Positions 38,709-47,995 of a stretch of 64,000 nt of DNA are shown here, in pieces. Origin of the DNA: Croceicoccus naphthovorans (GTDB lineage: Bacteria > Pseudomonadota > Alphaproteobacteria > Sphingomonadales > Sphingomonadaceae). Positions within the stretch are counted from its first letter, which is position 1; each line of letters starts with the position of its first letter. The notes under the pieces are model-generated. The model did no database searches, had not been told where the DNA came from, and was given only the letters and a program-made list of their open reading frames with translations. The stretch spans positions 2,483,501 to 2,547,500 of the forward strand of contig NZ_CP011770.1 of the NCBI RefSeq assembly GCF_001028705.1, read 5' to 3'. Both the position numbers and the translations under genes were made by a program.

Positions 38709-39705
38709 ACACCGCGAACTGAGCGGCTTCGATCATCGCGGCGCGTGCCTCGTTCGCGGGAAAGCCGGAGATCGCGTCGATCGCGCGATTGGCGAAGTGT
38801 TTCGCCCGCTCGCGCGTGTCGGCAACCGTGCCGTGCTTTTCTATCAGCGAGGTCGCATGGGCAAGGTCTTCGTTCGAACTGCGGCGTCCCAGCATCGCGT
38901 CTTTCCAGAACGTACGCTCTTCCTCATCCCCGCGCGCATAGGCAAGGATCACCGGAAGCGTCATCTTGCCGTCGCGGAAATCGTCGCCCTTGTCCTTGCC
39001 GCTTTCGTCGACTTCCGAATCGTAGTCGATGGCATCGTCGACAAGCTGGAACGCGATGCCGAGGTTGCGGCCATAATCGTCGAGCTTCTGCTCCACCTCC
39101 GGGTCACGCTCTGCCACCACGGCGGCGATGCGGCAGGCGGCGGCGAACAGGGCGGCGGTTTTCGCGCCGACGATCTGAAGGTACTTTTCCTCGCTCGTCT
39201 CGACGCGTCGCTGCGCGGTCAATTGGTCGACCTCACCCTCGGCGATAATCGCGCTCGCGCCCGAGAGGATTTTCAGCACCTTAAGGCTGCCATCCTCAAC
39301 CATCAGCTCGAACGAACGGCTGAACAGGAAGTCGCCGACCAGCACGGTGGCCGGATTGCCGAACACGATATTCGCGGCCTGCTTGCCGCGGCGCATGTCC
39401 GAGCCATCGACGACATCATCGTGCAGCAGGGTCGCGGTGTGAATGAATTCGACAGCGGCGGCCAGCTTGTGATGGCGCGCGCCTTCGTATTCCAGCAGTG
39501 CCGCGCTGGCCAGCGTGAGCATCGGGCGCATCCGCTTGCCGCCACCGGCAATCAGGTGCCCGGCCAGCGCCGGAATCAGCGGAATCTTGGACTGCATCCG
39601 ATCAAGGATGATCTGGTTCACGCAGTTCATGCCATCGGCCGTCAACGCCAATACGGGCGAGAGCGAGGGCTGGCTGCGGGGCAGGTTGTGCACTGTCGCG
39701 GTCAC
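38695..39705 (-). CDS. ispB: Polyprenyl (octaprenyl/decaprenyl) diphosphate synthase
   Basis: A 336-residue trans-prenyltransferase that builds the side chain of ubiquinone from IPP and an allylic primer. It has GGGKRMRPML, the first Asp-rich motif LLHDDVVDGSDMRRG near residue 100 and the second LVDDAIDYDSEVDE near residue 215. The chain length product cannot be read reliably; sphingomonads normally use Q-10. The start is the ATG of MTATVHNLPR. It diverges from the chorismate mutase gene over a 120-bp spacer. Confidence 0.92.
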   Translation of the reverse strand: MTATVHNLPRSQPSLSPVLALTADGMNCVNQIILDRMQSKIPLIPALAGHLIAGGGKRMRPMLTLASAALLEYEGARHHKLAAAVEFIHTATLLHDDVVDGSDMRRGKQAANIVFGNPATVLVGDFLFSRSFELMVEDGSLKVLKILSGASAIIAEGEVDQLTAQRRVETSEEKYLQIVGAKTAALFAAACRIAAVVAERDPEVEQKLDDYGRNLGIAFQLVDDAIDYDSEVDESGKDKGDDFRDGKMTLPVILAYARGDEEERTFWKDAMLGRRSSNEDLAHATSLIEKHGTVADTRERAKHFANRAIDAISGFPANEARAAMIEAAQFAVSRRF

Positions 39706-39784
39706 GCGCGCTCCTTGGGCGTTACGGCCCTTGAACGCAAGACGTTTCGCATCGGCATCGGTTGCGGATTGCGCGGGCGAGTTC

Positions 39785-39816
39785 CCCTTTGCTAGGGCGC
39801 TGGCCCTTTGCTAGGG
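39785..39816 (+). repeat. Short direct repeat before the chorismate mutase gene
   Basis: CCCTTTGCTAGGG occurs at 39785-39797 and 39804-39816, a 19-bp period, ending ten bases before the start codon. The core CCCTTTGCTAGGG is itself partly palindromic. It may be a chance duplication or a binding site affecting the divergent ispB and chorismate mutase promoters. Confidence 0.5.
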
Positions 39817-39825
39817 GCTGCGCCC

Positions 39826-40149
39826 ATGAGCGACGCGCAAGACCATATCGCCCCCGTCCCGGCCTCGGGCCCGGACCCCGTCCTTGCCGGCTATCGCAAG
39901 AGCATCGACAACATCGATGCCGCGCTGGTGCATATCCTGGCCGAACGGTTCCGCATTACAAAGGCGGTGGGCGAGTACAAGGCATCGACCGCGCTGCCCC
40001 CCGCCGATCCCGACCGCGAGGCAAATCAGATCGCGCGGCTGCGCAAGCTGGCCGAAGAAGCCGATCTCGATCCCGAGTTCTCGGAAAAATTCCTGCGCTT
40101 CATCATCGATGAAGTGATCCGCCACCACCGGCAGGCACGCGAAGGCTGA
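39826..40149 (+). CDS. Chorismate mutase
   Basis: A 107-residue AroQ-type chorismate mutase that converts chorismate to prephenate for Phe and Tyr synthesis. The all-helical signature is visible: YRKSIDNIDAALVHILAERF, then RITKAVGEYKA with the catalytic Arg and Lys, and a C-terminal helix FLRFIIDEVIRHHRQ. The ATG at 39826 follows AGGGGCTG and is preferred to a non-ATG codon six codons upstream. It is monofunctional, with no fused prephenate dehydratase. It converges on the PilZ gene with no gap. Confidence 0.93.
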   Translation: MSDAQDHIAPVPASGPDPVLAGYRKSIDNIDAALVHILAERFRITKAVGEYKASTALPPADPDREANQIARLRKLAEEADLDPEFSEKFLRFIIDEVIRHHRQAREG

Positions 40150-40596
40150 TCAGTCGAAGATAAACGTCCGGCCCAGCGTGAACATTGCGACGACCAGTCC
40201 AAGGAACACGAGAAACAACATCAACGCGCGGGTATCGTCGTTTTCGCCGCGCGGTTCCTGCACCGGTCGCCGCCGCTCCACCGCTTGCGGGCGGCGATTG
40301 CGCGACATTTCCGATGCGGCCAGCACGACCGACGGCGGGATAGGCTGCAGGAAACGACAGCCATATTCGTCGGCATCGCTCCATAGAACTTCGGCAACGG
40401 TCTGGCCGCAGCGCGGCAGGTCGATCTGAACCCGGTCGCCAACCCGCAATGGGCGCGGACTGTTGAGCAATAGACCGGTGGTCGAAAGGTTCAGCAAGGT
40501 CAGCGGATAGTCCCCGCGATCGTGCGATGTTACCAGCCGAACGGGCACGCGGTCAGACCGGCGCTGGTCGTTCACCTTTTGCTTCGGCAATCCCAC
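40150..40596 (-). CDS. PilZ domain protein with C-terminal membrane anchor
   Basis: A 148-residue protein with a PilZ c-di-GMP-binding domain. The RxxxR-like start (DQRRSDRVPVR, residues ~9-19) and the LNLSTTGLLLNSPRPL stretch (family D/NxSxxG) are present. A short charged linker and one C-terminal transmembrane helix (ALMLFLVFLGLVVAMFTLG) follow. The start is uncertain: GTG at 40596 with GAGGGACG ahead is chosen; a TTG at 40641 would add 15 residues. Its target is unknown; membrane tethering suggests a local envelope effect. Confidence 0.82.
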   Translation of the reverse strand: MGLPKQKVNDQRRSDRVPVRLVTSHDRGDYPLTLLNLSTTGLLLNSPRPLRVGDRVQIDLPRCGQTVAEVLWSDADEYGCRFLQPIPPSVVLAASEMSRNRRPQAVERRRPVQEPRGENDDTRALMLFLVFLGLVVAMFTLGRTFIFD

Positions 40597-40664
40597 GATG
40601 TCCGTCCCTCGTGCTGTCCATGCGCGACCCGCGATGTCCAAGGGGCATTTTTATCGCGACAAGA

Positions 40665-42233
40665 TTAACGAGTTGTAGCGGTTCCGGCAATCGTCCCGCC
40701 ATTTTCCGTCGCCGCGCGCGGCAGGCGCAGTTCTACCAGAAGGCCGCCAAGGTCCTCACTCTCGCCCAAGGCGACGCTGCCGCCGTAGATTTCGACGACG
40801 TCGCGCACGATGGCGAGGCCGAGACCGGTGCCCGGTTTGCCGGTATCGAGCCGCGCACCCCGGTCGAAAATGCGGCTGCGATCTTCGGGAGGGATGCCCA
40901 TCCCGTCGTCCTCAACCCAGACGACGCAGCTTGCGGTATCGGCGGGTTCCGCATCGACGGTCACGAAGACGCTGCCGCCACCGTACTTGGCGGCGTTTTC
41001 GATGCAGTTGCCGAGAATTTCGTCGAGATCCTGCCGTTCCAGCGCAACGATGGGGTCACGCGTCGATTCGCGCGCCGTGTCGATATCAAAGCGCACGTCG
41101 GGATGCAGCTGGCCGACCGCACGCTCAACCGCCTCTGCGGCTTCGCGCACGTCGGACCGGGCAAGGCCGGTGGCCCGGCGGCCAACCGCGCGGGCGCGGG
41201 CAAGGTGGTGATCGACCTGACGGCGCATGACGGCCGCCTCTCGCTGGACGAGCAGTTCCAGATCGGGCGCATGGGCGGTGGCCGCATTGGTCAGCACGGT
41301 CAGCGGCGTTTTGAGAGCATGAGCGAGATTGCCCGCATGCGCGCGCGCCTCCTCTGCCTGCCGCTCGGAGTGCGAGAGCAGCGCGTTCAGTTCTTCCACC
41401 ATCGGCTGCACTTCCAGCGGCAGAGGCTCTGTCACGCGGTTCTCGCCCGTCACGCGGATCCGCTGGATAGCGCGGCGAATACCGCGCAGTGGCGAGAGGC
41501 CGAGCCAAGTCTGCAAGGCCGCCATGACGATCAAGCCGGTACCCAACACCGCAAAGCTGTAGGCCAAAATGGATCGGAACCGCGCGATTTGAGCATCGAG
41601 ATCGGATCGGCTGGCAGCGACAGTGAACCACCACATCGTCTCGCTGCCCGGCAGGATGATAGGACGCTGCATCATGCGCAGCGGCTCGCCCGCGAACTGG
41701 CGGTTGTCCCAAACCAGCGGCTCCATGTGATCGGTCGAACGCACTTCCAGCGTGCGGTCCCATAGTGAGCGCGACGGAAAATCCTCATGCCCTTCACCCG
41801 TAATCTGCCAATAGAGACCGGAGTTCGGCTCGAGGAAACGCTGATCGCCCAGCGGACGCGAGAAGAACACTTCGCCATCGGGGCCGATCTCTGCCGAAGC
41901 GACCATCGCGGTCAGCATATATTCCAGCTGCTCGTCGAAATTGCGGGTAATCAGGCCCGACAGCGTGCGATCCAGCAGCAAACCGCCGATGAACAGCAGG
42001 AACACGATCCAGCCGATCGCGATCAGCATCATGCGCCGCGACAGCGATCCGGTGTGCCCTGCGCCCAACAGGCGGTCGGGCCGAGCCAGAGCGCGGGCCA
42101 GAGTCAAGCTGCCCCTACTTGGCTTGCGCGCACGCGGCGGGGTTTCGGGCAATGCGCCCGCCCCCTCCGCAGTGCGGTCCGGCTCAGCCGCGGGGCTGGT
42201 CGGCGGGATCGTCGAGGCTGTATCCGAGGCCAC
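40665..42233 (-). CDS. Membrane sensor histidine kinase
   Basis: A 522-residue kinase. After a Pro-rich cytoplasmic start are a transmembrane helix (MLIAIGWIVFLLFIGGLLL, ~residue 70), a periplasmic sensor of about 130 residues and a second helix (LAYSFAVLGTGLIVMAAL). A HAMP-like linker and the phospho-acceptor HALKTPLTVL follow. The ATPase boxes are NCIENAAKYGG, DDGMGIPPED, IFDRGARLDTG and GTGLGLAIV. The GTG at 42233 overlaps the response regulator by 50 bp; a later start near the first helix is possible. With its regulator and a PepSY protein it forms a PhoPQ-like operon. Confidence 0.9.
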   Translation of the reverse strand: MASDTASTIPPTSPAAEPDRTAEGAGALPETPPRARKPSRGSLTLARALARPDRLLGAGHTGSLSRRMMLIAIGWIVFLLFIGGLLLDRTLSGLITRNFDEQLEYMLTAMVASAEIGPDGEVFFSRPLGDQRFLEPNSGLYWQITGEGHEDFPSRSLWDRTLEVRSTDHMEPLVWDNRQFAGEPLRMMQRPIILPGSETMWWFTVAASRSDLDAQIARFRSILAYSFAVLGTGLIVMAALQTWLGLSPLRGIRRAIQRIRVTGENRVTEPLPLEVQPMVEELNALLSHSERQAEEARAHAGNLAHALKTPLTVLTNAATAHAPDLELLVQREAAVMRRQVDHHLARARAVGRRATGLARSDVREAAEAVERAVGQLHPDVRFDIDTARESTRDPIVALERQDLDEILGNCIENAAKYGGGSVFVTVDAEPADTASCVVWVEDDGMGIPPEDRSRIFDRGARLDTGKPGTGLGLAIVRDVVEIYGGSVALGESEDLGGLLVELRLPRAATENGGTIAGTATTR

Positions 42234-42861
42234 GTATCGTCGTGATCACGTCTGCACCCAGCTTTTTGCGGATGCGGGTGACGAACACCTCGATAGTATT
42301 CGAATCGCGATCGAAATCCTGATCGTAGATGTGTTCGATAAGTTCGGTGCGGCTGACCACCTTGCCCTTGTGGTGCATCAGGTACGACAGCAGCTTGTAT
42401 TCCTGCGCGGTCAGCTTGACCGGCTCTCCTTTCAGCGTGACACGGCCCGAACGGGTGTCCAGCCGCACATCGCCGGCGGTTAGCTCGCTGCTGGCGTTGC
42501 CGGTGGAACGACGGATCAGCGCGCGCAGGCGGGCGATCAGTTCCTCTGTCTGGAACGGCTTGGCCAGATAATCGTCGGCCCCGGCATCGAGGCCTGCGAC
42601 CTTGTCCGACCAGGAATCACGCGCGGTCAGCACCAAGACGGGGAAATTACGGCCCTCGCGCCGCCACATGCCCAAGACGGTCAATCCATCGATTTCCGGC
42701 AAACCCAGATCGAGCACGACCGCGTCGTATTCCTCGCTGGAACCGAGGAAATGGCCGTCCTCGCCATCGGTGGACAGGTCCACGGCATAGCCGTTCTGCT
42801 CCAGCGTGGTCTTCAACTGATTGCCCAGCGTGGGCTCATCCTCGACGATCAGGATACGCAT
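42184..42861 (-). CDS. OmpR/PhoP-type response regulator
   Basis: A 225-residue regulator. The receiver domain has acidic pocket residues in ILIVEDEPT, the phosphorylated Asp in AVVLDLGLPEIDG, Thr in VLVLTARDS and Lys in LAKPFQTEE. The winged-helix DNA-binding domain has VKLTAQEYKLLSYLMHHKG, DRDSNTIEVFVTRIRKKLGA and GLGYSL. The start MRILIVEDE is 21 codons inside the longest frame. It precedes the histidine kinase gene with overlap and follows the PepSY gene by 94 bp on the same strand. Confidence 0.95.
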   Translation of the reverse strand: MRILIVEDEPTLGNQLKTTLEQNGYAVDLSTDGEDGHFLGSSEEYDAVVLDLGLPEIDGLTVLGMWRREGRNFPVLVLTARDSWSDKVAGLDAGADDYLAKPFQTEELIARLRALIRRSTGNASSELTAGDVRLDTRSGRVTLKGEPVKLTAQEYKLLSYLMHHKGKVVSRTELIEHIYDQDFDRDSNTIEVFVTRIRKKLGADVITTIRGLGYSLDDPADQPRG

Positions 42862-42955
42862 GTGCTCTCCAGAATGACGGGCACAATGCCCGGCTTGTTC
42901 ATGTACATGAACAGATGGGAGCAAGAAAAGGTCCGCGCAACCTGAACGGTCGATC

Positions 42956-43273
42956 CTATCTCATCGTATTGATGATGCGGCCCGTGCGCGCGTCGACATC
43001 GACGAACACAACCCGGCCATCCTTGATGAACTTCAGGCGATAGGTGTTCGACACGAATTCATCGGGGCCAAGGTAGTCGTAATCGCGTTGCTTCATCTGG
43101 GGCAGGACGCGGTTTTCGATCTGGCGCAGGGTCTGCACATTGCCCGCCCGCAGCTCTCGCCGCGCCTCGCCCTGTCCGTCGCGTTTGCCGTTTCCGGCGA
43201 TGGCGGGCGCACCCGTTCCCAGCAGGGAGAGCGCAGCCAGCGCGGCGATCAGGGGGCGGATCTTGCGGGTCAT
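42956..43273 (-). CDS. Exported PepSY-domain protein
   Basis: A 105-residue protein with a signal peptide (LIAALAALSLLGTGAPAIAG). A small mature domain follows: EARRELRAGNVQTLRQIENR and YRLKFIKDGRVVFVDVDARTGRIINTMR, the PepSY fold often found beside two-component systems. The start at 43273 gives a proper signal; upstream codons would not. It is first in line with the response regulator and kinase genes, and likely acts on the periplasmic side of that system. That role is inferred from gene order. Confidence 0.87.
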   Translation of the reverse strand: MTRKIRPLIAALAALSLLGTGAPAIAGNGKRDGQGEARRELRAGNVQTLRQIENRVLPQMKQRDYDYLGPDEFVSNTYRLKFIKDGRVVFVDVDARTGRIINTMR

Positions 43274-43367
43274 GATGTCAGTCTGCCTATGCGGAATGCA
43301 TTGAACAAGGCGTGAATGTTGTGTTCGCGCACGGGAAAGGGCCGGGGTGTTGCACCCCGGCACCACA

Positions 43368-44099
43368 TCACTTCACCAGTTCGAACTTCACGACCATGCT
43401 GACCGAGGTGGCAACCTGACCGGGGCGGGTCGGGGTCGGCGGGGCGGGCGGCGTAATAGACTGCGCGGTCACGCGGATGCCGCTTTCCATCATCGGCCGC
43501 GAATAGCCCATCGACTCTTCGACGGCGAGCAGCCGGACATTCGAATATCCCGCCATTTGCGCATAGCTGCGCGCCTGCACGAAAGCCTTGTCGAACGCAG
43601 CCTTGCGCGCCTTTGCCTTCGCCGGCTCGTCATCGACGATGCCCCATGACGGGCCGCTCAGGTTGTTGGCACCGGCCGCGACCAGCGCATCCAGCACCGG
43701 GCCGATCCGGTCCAGATCGCGCAATTCGACCGATACCGTGTTCGTCGCGTCGTATCCGATGAACTGCGGTGTCTGGTTATTGCGATAGTTGTATTGCGGG
43801 TTCAGCGTGATGCCACTGGTCTGCACCCTCCGATCCGGCACTCCCAGCGCGGACAGGCGCTTTAGCACCGCATCCATCTGCCGTGCATTGGCCTCCATCG
43901 CGGCCACGGCGGTCTGCGCGCGCGTGGTCACGCCCGCGCCGACCATCGCCATGTCGGGATCGCCCAGGATTTCCTGCGTCACCTGCAATTCGATCACCGG
44001 CCCGTTGGCCTGGACCGCGACTTCGGCGGCGGCGACCGGGCTGGCGGCCATCGTCACGGCGGCGGCGGCAATTGCCGGTATCGTCAATAATTCGCGCAT
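43368..44099 (-). CDS. SIMPL domain (DUF541) periplasmic protein
   Basis: A 243-residue protein with a signal peptide (AAAVTMAASPVAAAE). The SIMPL core has VIELQVTQEILGDPDMAMVG, the helix AMEANARQMDAVLKRLSALG, DRRVQTSGITLNPQYNY, and YDATNTVSVELRDLDRIGPVLDALVAAGA. The end has a Pro-rich linker (TPPAPPTPTRPGQ) and a final beta strand. Family members are found in the periplasm and form ring-like oligomers, but their function is poorly known. It stands 94 bp from the PepSY gene on the same strand. Confidence 0.9.
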   Translation of the reverse strand: MRELLTIPAIAAAAVTMAASPVAAAEVAVQANGPVIELQVTQEILGDPDMAMVGAGVTTRAQTAVAAMEANARQMDAVLKRLSALGVPDRRVQTSGITLNPQYNYRNNQTPQFIGYDATNTVSVELRDLDRIGPVLDALVAAGANNLSGPSWGIVDDEPAKAKARKAAFDKAFVQARSYAQMAGYSNVRLLAVEESMGYSRPMMESGIRVTAQSITPPAPPTPTRPGQVATSVSMVVKFELVK

Positions 44100-44266
44100 A
44101 ATGCTTTCTCCTCACACCCGTTTGGGCTCAACGGAGGGGAAATGCCGCTTGTTCCCTGAACGCGTGCTTGCGCGCGCGTTGCCGTCCGTTCCATTTTCCA
44201 GCCGCGATTTCGCAAGGCGCCGGAAGAAGGCTTTCATCCGCCTCGAAATCGCTCTAGGCGGCGCGC

Positions 44267-46066
44267 ATGGCACAAGCTCCGATCCTTTCGTGGGAAGGCC
44301 TCGGCCTGCAACAAGGCGGCGGCTGGCTCTTCACTGATCTCGACCTGCACATTGCCCCGCGCGATCGGCTGGCGCTGATCGGGCGCAATGGCGCGGGCAA
44401 GACGACGCTGCTGAAACTCGTCGCCGACCAGATCGAGGCGGACAAGGGCAAGCGGTCCATCCAGCCGGGGACCAAGGTCGTCGTGCTGGAGCAGGAGCCC
44501 GACGTCGCCGCGCACGCGACGCTGATGGACTATGCGCTGTCGGGCGACGATGCGCCGCAGCCGTACGAGGTCGAGGCCATTGCCGATCAGCTCGGCATCG
44601 ATATGACACGTGACGCGAAGAGCGCGTCGGGCGGCGAACGACGCCGCGCGGCCATCGCCCGCGCATTGGCGATGGATCCCGACTTGTTGCTGCTGGACGA
44701 GCCGACCAACCATCTCGACCTTGCCGCGATCGACTGGCTGGAAGACTGGCTGGGCCGCTATACCGGCGCGTTCATCGTGATCAGCCACGACCGTACGTTC
44801 CTGACCCGGCTGACCAAGGCAACGCTGTGGCTGGACCGTGGATCGCTGCGCCGCAAGGAAGTCGGCTTCGGCGGGTACGAGGCATGGGAAGAACAGGTCT
44901 ATGCCGAGGAAGCCCGCGCCGCCGAAAAGCTGGACGCGAAGCTGAAGCTGGAGGCGCACTGGCTGCAACGCGGTGTCACTGCGCGGCGCAAGCGCAATCA
45001 GGGCCGGCTGGAAAAGCTCTACGACATGCGTGCGCAGCGGGCGGCGATGCTTTCTCCGCAGGGCGCCGCAAAGCTGAAAGTCGTAGCCGACGACACTAAA
45101 ACCAAGGCGGTCATCACCGCCGAGCATGTGTCGAAGTCGTTCGGGGATCGCGCGATCATCCGCGATTTCAACCTGCGCATTCAAAGGCAGGACCGGATCG
45201 GCATCGTCGGCGCCAACGGCGCGGGCAAGACGACGCTTTTGAAGATGCTGACCGGCGAACTCGAGCCAGACAGCGGCAGCGTGCAACTGGCCAAGACGCT
45301 GAGCGGCGTGATGATCGACCAGCAGCGCAGCCTGCTCAGCGACGAAAAGCGGATGCGCGATATTCTGGCCGAGGGCGGCGACTGGGTCGACGTGCGGGGT
45401 CAGCGCAAGCATGTGCAGGCCTACCTGAAAGACTTCCTTTTCGACCCTTCGCTCGTCGATGCGCGGGTCGGAACGCTGTCGGGCGGCGAACGGTCTCGGC
45501 TGCTGCTCGCCCGCGAATTCGCGCGGACGTCGAACCTGCTGGTACTGGACGAGCCGACCAACGACCTCGACCTCGAAACGCTGGACATGCTGCAAGAGGT
45601 TATCGCCGACTACGACGGCACCGTGCTGATCGTCAGCCACGACCGCGACTTTCTCGACCGCACGGTGACGATCACGCTCGGCCTCGACGGCAGCGGCACG
45701 GTCGATGTCATCGCGGGCGGCTATGCCGATTGGGAAGCGAAGCGCAAGAAGCCTGCTCCGGCGAAAGAAGCGAAAAAGGCGTCTGCGGGTGGGTCATCTT
45801 CGGCGCCCCCTCTTCCGCCGCAGAAAAAGACCAAGCTGTCCTACAAGGACCAGCGCGATTTCGACCTGCTGCCGGGCCGGATCGAGGAACTGGAAGCCGC
45901 TATCCTCGCTGACGAGGAAGCGATGGCCGATCCCGACCTCTACGCCAGCGACCCGGCCAAATTCGCAAAGCTGACCAAGGCGCTGGAAGACAAACGCGCA
46001 GAAAAGGACGCGGCGGAAGAACGCTGGCTGGCGCTGGCCGAGGAAGTCGAGACGCTGGAGGGCTGA
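44267..46066 (+). CDS. ABC-F family ATPase (Uup-like)
   Basis: A 599-residue soluble protein with two ABC ATPase domains and no membrane part. Walker A motifs are GRNGAGKTTLL (residue ~38) and GANGAGKTTLL (~318). The signatures are SGGERRRAAIARAL and LSGGERSRLLLAREF, and Walker B with LLLDEPTNHLDL and LVLDEPTNDLDL. A linker domain with charged helices lies between them, and a coiled C-terminal domain (residues ~510-599) is typical of Uup. ABC-F proteins act on ribosomes; Uup also affects DNA metabolism. It converges on the DUF885 gene with a 4-bp gap. Confidence 0.93.
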   Translation: MAQAPILSWEGLGLQQGGGWLFTDLDLHIAPRDRLALIGRNGAGKTTLLKLVADQIEADKGKRSIQPGTKVVVLEQEPDVAAHATLMDYALSGDDAPQPYEVEAIADQLGIDMTRDAKSASGGERRRAAIARALAMDPDLLLLDEPTNHLDLAAIDWLEDWLGRYTGAFIVISHDRTFLTRLTKATLWLDRGSLRRKEVGFGGYEAWEEQVYAEEARAAEKLDAKLKLEAHWLQRGVTARRKRNQGRLEKLYDMRAQRAAMLSPQGAAKLKVVADDTKTKAVITAEHVSKSFGDRAIIRDFNLRIQRQDRIGIVGANGAGKTTLLKMLTGELEPDSGSVQLAKTLSGVMIDQQRSLLSDEKRMRDILAEGGDWVDVRGQRKHVQAYLKDFLFDPSLVDARVGTLSGGERSRLLLAREFARTSNLLVLDEPTNDLDLETLDMLQEVIADYDGTVLIVSHDRDFLDRTVTITLGLDGSGTVDVIAGGYADWEAKRKKPAPAKEAKKASAGGSSSAPPLPPQKKTKLSYKDQRDFDLLPGRIEELEAAILADEEAMADPDLYASDPAKFAKLTKALEDKRAEKDAAEERWLALAEEVETLEG

Positions 46067-46070
46067 GGGC

Positions 46071-47891
46071 TTAGCGCCCCAGCCGCGCTTTCTCGCGCGC
46101 GATCCAGTCGCCGATCCGCTCGCTGAGCAGGTTCAACGGCATGATCCCCTCGCGAAGGATCTCGTGGAAACGGCGCAGTTCGAACCCCTCGCCCAGTTCC
46201 CGTTCGGCCCGCGCGCGCAAGTCGACCCAGACGTTCTGCCCGATCTTGTAGCTGCACGCCTGCCCCGGCGTGACGCAGTAACGCTCGATCTCGCTCTGCG
46301 AACGACGCGGGGTAAAACCGACATTGTCGATGAAATACTGTGTCGCCTTCTCGCGGCTCCACCTCTTGGCGTGAATGCCGGTATCGACCACCAGCCGCGC
46401 AGCGCGGAACAGCCAGCTTTGCAGCGCGCCTGCCTCTTCCAGCCCCTGATAACCGTTCAGTTCCTCGGCCACCATTTCGGCATAGAGCGCCCAGCCCTCC
46501 GAATGCGCCGAGATGAAGTTGCGCTTGAGCAAAAGCGGCAGGCCCTCGTCCTGCTGAATCAGGCTGAGATGCAGGTGATGCCCCGGCACGCCCTCGTGAT
46601 AGGTCAGCGAAGGCAGCGTGTATTTCGGCCAGTCGGCGGTGTCCTTCAGGTTGATCCAGTAAATCGCCGGGCGCGACCCATCGAGCGAGGCGCGATAGTA
46701 ATAGCCATTGGGCGCGCCGTCCTGAATCTCCACCGGCACGCGGCGCACCTCCATCGGCTGTGCAGGCAGGGTCGCAAAGGCATCGCCCAGCTTCGCCTGC
46801 ATCGCGGCATTGCCCGCAACCAGCGATTCGATCAGCGCGGCGCGTCCCTCATCGGTGTTGGCGTAAAGCTGATCCTTGCGCGCGTTCAACTGCGCCAGCT
46901 TCGCCCCGATGGTGGCCCCGGTCAGCCCTTCGACTGCAAGCATCGGCTCCAGCCGCGCCGACAGTTCGGCGACCTGCCTCAGACCGATCTCGTGGATTTC
47001 GTCCGCGCTCATGTCGGTGGTCGTGTAGTACTTTAGCGCCTCGGCGTAGATCTCGTCACCACGCGGCACCCGCCACAACCCGTCGCCGGGGCGGGTCTTG
47101 GCCCGAACCTTTTGCACCATGGAAAGATAGCGGCTGAGCGCGGGGTAAACATCCTCGTCCACGATCCGTGCGGCCCGCGTACGCCAGTCACCCGCGATGC
47201 CGGCCTTTTCGGTCCGGTCGGTCAGGTTTGCGACCATCGGGCTGTCTGCGGGCGCGGGTTCGAGCTGGGTGCGAAGCTGATCCTCCACGATGGCCAGCGA
47301 CCAGTCCGGTGCGGCATAGCCACGTGCAGCTTCCTCGCGCTGCAAAGCGGCTTCATCGTCCAAAGCGAATGGAAACGCGGCGAGGCGGGAAAGATAAGCC
47401 TCGGCATCATCGGCGCTGGCAACCGGATGCTGCGCGCCGAGGAAGTCGGGGACCGAGAAATAGGCGCCCTTGCGCTGCGTGATCCGATAAGGTGCGCCGA
47501 CCGAGCCGATATCGAACCGCGCGGGGACCAGCCGCTTGGCCACCATATCGGTCGCAATGCGCAGGCGAACCGCCGCCAATTCGCTGAGCCCCGCCGGATC
47601 GAAAGCCTGCAGCGCCGCGAGCGCCTTGCGATTGTGCGCCAAATGCGCGGCCTCTCCCGCCGCGCCATAGTCATCCAGCCGCATCCGCATCGCCGCCAGC
47701 GCCCCGGTATCTAGGCCTAGCCCGGTCATCGATTCCGGCGCAAGCATCAGATCACCGCGCACGATCGTATCCATGACGCGATAGAGCGCCGCGTCCGCAT
47801 CCGATTGCGCAAAGGCCAGCGATGGCGAGAGGGCAATGGCCACCGCGGAAGTACCGCTGGTGGCGAGGAAGTGACGACGGCTGGCGAGCAT
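46071..47891 (-). CDS. Tat-exported DUF885 protein (putative metallo-peptidase)
   Basis: A 606-residue protein. The start MLASRRHFLATSGTSAVAIA is a twin-arginine signal (SRRHFL), which decides the start over a 31-codon longer frame. DUF885 proteins have a gluzincin-like fold; the HEGVPGHHLHLS motif (residues ~455-466) supplies the H-E-x2-H-like zinc site, and AHSEGWALYAEMVAEEL the third ligand. A periplasmic dipeptidase or carboxypeptidase role is likely for the family but not proven. It is monocistronic and convergent with the ABC-F gene. Confidence 0.9.
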   Translation of the reverse strand: MLASRRHFLATSGTSAVAIALSPSLAFAQSDADAALYRVMDTIVRGDLMLAPESMTGLGLDTGALAAMRMRLDDYGAAGEAAHLAHNRKALAALQAFDPAGLSELAAVRLRIATDMVAKRLVPARFDIGSVGAPYRITQRKGAYFSVPDFLGAQHPVASADDAEAYLSRLAAFPFALDDEAALQREEAARGYAAPDWSLAIVEDQLRTQLEPAPADSPMVANLTDRTEKAGIAGDWRTRAARIVDEDVYPALSRYLSMVQKVRAKTRPGDGLWRVPRGDEIYAEALKYYTTTDMSADEIHEIGLRQVAELSARLEPMLAVEGLTGATIGAKLAQLNARKDQLYANTDEGRAALIESLVAGNAAMQAKLGDAFATLPAQPMEVRRVPVEIQDGAPNGYYYRASLDGSRPAIYWINLKDTADWPKYTLPSLTYHEGVPGHHLHLSLIQQDEGLPLLLKRNFISAHSEGWALYAEMVAEELNGYQGLEEAGALQSWLFRAARLVVDTGIHAKRWSREKATQYFIDNVGFTPRRSQSEIERYCVTPGQACSYKIGQNVWVDLRARAERELGEGFELRRFHEILREGIMPLNLLSERIGDWIAREKARLGR

Positions 47892-47995
47892 TGTGGGGCC
47901 TTGCTGCAAATTAGTTTCTTTGGAAACCGCCTTGCATGACAGATGAGTGCAGCGCAAGCCCGATATCCGCCCCTCACCCCGCACCCTTCACCGTA

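Noticed and set aside
44234..45640. 468-codon open frame antisense to the ABC-F gene
   Set aside because: Mirror of a well-supported two-domain ATPase.
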